In this document: piece after piece, positions 61,843 through 64,000 of the stretch
How positions within the stretch are numbered: position 1 is the first letter of the stretch
Layout of the letters: each line of letters starts with the position of its first letter
Origin: Planctomycetota bacterium
Lineage (GTDB): Bacteria > Planctomycetota > Planctomycetia > Gemmatales > Gemmataceae
Length of the DNA: 64,000 bases
Assembly (NCBI GenBank): GCA_016191165.1
Contig: JACPPF010000087.1
Span: forward strand, 62,001-126,000
Reading direction: 5' to 3'
Translations under genes and position numbers: made by a program
Notes under the pieces: model-generated
What the model was told of the DNA's origin: nothing
What the model saw: only the letters and a program-made list of their open reading frames with translations
Databases searched by the model: none

Positions 61843-64000
61843 TCACCCGGTCTCAATCTCGGCGTCGATCCCCCGCTGGCTCAACGATTCCTTGATCCCC
61901 AACTCGACGGTGTTTTCTCTGATGGCCGCATCGCCCTGGGCGATGATGATGACCTGGCAGTGGAGTTCGGCACCCTCCTGCACGAGCGGGTCGATGACTT
62001 CGTTGTAAATGTCGTTCCAGTTTTCCCAGGGAACCGATTTCAGGTTCAGGCGAACCTTGTTGAGACGGCGTTCGCCCTTCACGATCTTCACACCCCCGCC
62101 GCCGCCTTTCCAGCCGTCGTCCAGGCCCACCTTGCCGTCGCTGGTATCGTCGCTGGTGCCGGTGGCTTCACCGGTCGTACCCACGACCGCTGGCTCTGGT
62201 TTGGGCATCAGGGTCTTTGCCAGATCGGGCCGCAGTAGCCAGGCCGACTCGGTGATCTCGCAGCGGTCGCCGGTGATCGTCTTGTCGCCGAAGTAGATCG
62301 TGTCGAACTTCTTCTTCTCGCCATCGCCGAGGGCGTAACCGAACAAGCCACGCTGGACGCCCTTGGCAAAACATTCCGGCAGCACCTGGGCACCATGCAG
62401 CCGAGGCAGGTGAGTCAGTTGCGTGAAGTAGTCGGCCAGGGTGCGGACGTTGATGACTTCTTGATCTTCGGGCCACAAGCCGAATCGTTTACCCAATGCA
62501 CTCGTGGGCACTAGGAAATCGGGATCGAGCTTGTCCAGCAGCGAGCCTTCGTCAATCAGCTTTTCCAGCACCTTGCTGCTGAGCGTCGTGCGGCCACTGT
62601 ACGATGAGATGCCCATGTCAAGGCACCGCACCGTCTTCTTCTCAGCGGGGACGAGGATGTGGCGGTAAGCCGTCGTCAGGGCACCAGGCAAGCGGGCCTG
62701 AGCGTCTTTCAGACGGTCGGCCAGGTCTTTCATCTGCTCCTCGGAAAGTTGCTTCTTGGTAGCCTTGTCGTCGTCAATGCTCCGCAGGGCCAGCAAGCGG
62801 CGGGCGGCGTCGATGATCTCGCTGGATCGCTGTTGGTCAGGGGCCAGGAACACGAGCATGTTGGCGTGCTTGCGGAAGCCCTTGCCGTGCTGCTTCAAGA
62901 TGCGTGTGACGAGTTCTTCGGTTTCCTTTGGCAGACCGTCTTCCGTCGCTGGTTGGTTCAGGTCGAGGACGACCAGGCTCAGGCGTGGTTCATCAGCTAC
63001 GAAGTTGTCGTCGCCGACTTCGGGGTAACGGAAGACACGGAACGTAGCATCGCCGATTAGATCGTTCAGCGTGGTCTTGGCGAAGTCACGTACCTTCTCT
63101 GGTTCGGAGCGAACGAGTTCCTCACGATCCACGAGGATGCGATTGAGGTTGGGTCGAGAATCGAAACGGTACAGACCGCCGTCCTGGTAAAGAAACCACA
63201 GTCGCTCGGTCATGCGACCCAGGGCGTCGGAGATGAACGGTGGGGCCATTTCGGGATTGAGGACGGCCAGGCGAATTTGCGGCAAGGTGCAACCACGCTG
63301 TTGCCCGCCGCCGAACGAATACATGAACACAGTGCGGGCACACTTCTCGGCCACGCTTTCCTTGGCATACTCGCTGCCTAGCTGCCGGTCGATCTCAGGG
63401 GCCTTTGCCATCTTGCCAGCAATATCGCTGTCCACGACGGAATGAAAGGTGTTGCCGGTGCCGGTGTGCTTGACCAACTCGCTCCGAACGGCAGGCGAGC
63501 CGAGGTTGATGGAACTGCTTTCGATCAGCGGTTCGTTCACCTTGGCCTGGTACTGGTCGCTGATTACGTCAGCCAGGAGCCGCAAAACGCCACGAGTCCT
63601 CTGGAAGCTCGGCAGGGTGCCCCAGCGTTCATACAGCACAGAAATCAGTTCGGGGTGAAAGGGGTACGCCGCCAGCAAGTCGTCCTTGTAGGCCATCTCA
63701 CGGCAAGCGGCAGGCACGTCCTCGCCGAGCTTGCGGTACATGGCCCAATACGCCTCGGCGGTCGCACGGTGGTCCTCCTTGTTGCCGAGGTCTTCAAACA
63801 GTCTGCGGCGAATGACCTCATAGATTTCCTTTCCCTGCACCGTCTGCCGAATCATCTCGACTCGGCCCATTACTTTTTCCAACGATTGGTAGGCAAGCTG
63901 GGCGTTGTCGTCCATGAACTCGGCAAGCTGGCTGGTCAGTGTGGCGATCATGACGGCGTGAGGGCAGTTGGCGACGGCAATCGTCAACTGCTGAAGGAAC
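61843..64000 (-). CDS. DUF499-like ATP-binding protein (5' end outside window)
   Basis: At least 718 residues; the frame is open to the window edge, so the N-terminus with the expected ATP-binding loop is not seen. The visible part begins with PHAVMIATLTSQLAEF, has an AAA-like lid (LLAAYPFHPELISVLYERWGTLPSFQRTRGVLRLLADVI) and continues with TLNDLIGDATFRVFRYPE, LVFLAPD and a Gly-rich segment (GGGGGVKI) before a beta-rich end. This fits the large DUF499 proteins, often found with DUF1156 methyltransferases and helicases in restriction-like defence loci. It is 84 bp upstream of the Argonaute genes on the same strand. Confidence 0.6.
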   Translation of the reverse strand, partial: FLQQLTIAVANCPHAVMIATLTSQLAEFMDDNAQLAYQSLEKVMGRVEMIRQTVQGKEIYEVIRRRLFEDLGNKEDHRATAEAYWAMYRKLGEDVPAACREMAYKDDLLAAYPFHPELISVLYERWGTLPSFQRTRGVLRLLADVISDQYQAKVNEPLIESSSINLGSPAVRSELVKHTGTGNTFHSVVDSDIAGKMAKAPEIDRQLGSEYAKESVAEKCARTVFMYSFGGGQQRGCTLPQIRLAVLNPEMAPPFISDALGRMTERLWFLYQDGGLYRFDSRPNLNRILVDREELVRSEPEKVRDFAKTTLNDLIGDATFRVFRYPEVGDDNFVADEPRLSLVVLDLNQPATEDGLPKETEELVTRILKQHGKGFRKHANMLVFLAPDQQRSSEIIDAARRLLALRSIDDDKATKKQLSEEQMKDLADRLKDAQARLPGALTTAYRHILVPAEKKTVRCLDMGISSYSGRTTLSSKVLEKLIDEGSLLDKLDPDFLVPTSALGKRFGLWPEDQEVINVRTLADYFTQLTHLPRLHGAQVLPECFAKGVQRGLFGYALGDGEKKKFDTIYFGDKTITGDRCEITESAWLLRPDLAKTLMPKPEPAVVGTTGEATGTSDDTSDGKVGLDDGWKGGGGGVKIVKGERRLNKVRLNLKSVPWENWNDIYNEVIDPLVQEGAELHCQVIIIAQGDAAIRENTVELGIKESLSQRGIDAEIETG

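Noticed and set aside
1-64000. CRISPR array, tRNA, tmRNA or rRNA genes
   Set aside because: No regularly spaced direct repeats and no T-loop or rRNA-like sequence was found by eye; weak tRNA-like candidates could have been missed.

Overview
The window looks like accessory DNA from a planctomycete, most probably a member of the Gemmataceae. The clues are the high G+C content, a giant secreted protein that opens with the planctomycete-type LEDRVTP motif (residues 32-38), a secreted leucine-rich-repeat protein of a kind common in this family, and the density of mobile and defence genes. No rRNA, tRNA or CRISPR array was seen. Almost no housekeeping genes are present; the one clear chromosomal gene is a broken central piece of a comM/yifB-type ATPase at 44354-44776.

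Layout. (1) 0-10 kb is plasmid-like: a replication-relaxation protein, a VirD4/TraG-like ATPase, a CHC2/Toprim primase, a plasmid replication initiator and a KfrA-like HTH protein. (2) 10.9-25.4 kb is a 14.4-kb mobile element of the recombinase-in-trio (RIT) kind. It has three overlapping tyrosine recombinases and matching 91-bp inverted ends, and it has split a DUF932 gene into halves at 25.65-25.36 kb and 10.92-10.43 kb. Its cargo is a TPR protein, a trypsin-like protease with the catalytic triad spread over about 900 residues (frameshifted by an exact 122-bp duplication), an LRR protein and an intact DUF932 gene. (3) 25.8-27.9 kb is a type II restriction-modification module: Vsr, C5 methyltransferase and an Eco29kI-like GIY-YIG nuclease. 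(4) 28-31.7 kb holds small plasmid/phage-type genes, including an ArdC-N-like protein. (5) 37.7-31.7 kb (minus) is one long operon. It runs from small proteins through an E2-like protein, a 33-residue repeat peptide, a JAMM protease and an E1/ThiF protein to a second VirD4-like ATPase and replication-relaxation pair. (6) 38.2-41.4 kb encodes a STAND/NLR-type NTPase. (7) 42.5-47 kb has two large serine recombinases flanking the comM fragment.

(8) From 44.8 kb rightward a second integrative element begins: a ParB-like/DNA methyltransferase fusion, an AAA+ ATPase, an excisionase-like HTH, an archaeo-eukaryotic-primase-like replication protein and ParB. (9) 56.2-64 kb (minus) is a defence cluster: a DUF499-like ATPase (cut by the window edge), an Argonaute apparently split into an N/APAZ-like protein and a MID-PIWI protein with a degenerate active site, a SIR2-type NADase candidate joined by TAATG overlaps, a small unknown protein and a GmrSD/DUF262-type nuclease.

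The simplest reading is two integrative elements placed side by side in comM by two different serine integrases, the left one having also taken a RIT insertion. The most unusual systems are the split Argonaute-SIR2 operon, the ubiquitin-like conjugation/deconjugation operon fused to a DNA-transfer module, and the RIT element with its split target gene. Functional names rest on motifs read by eye; no database search was run.
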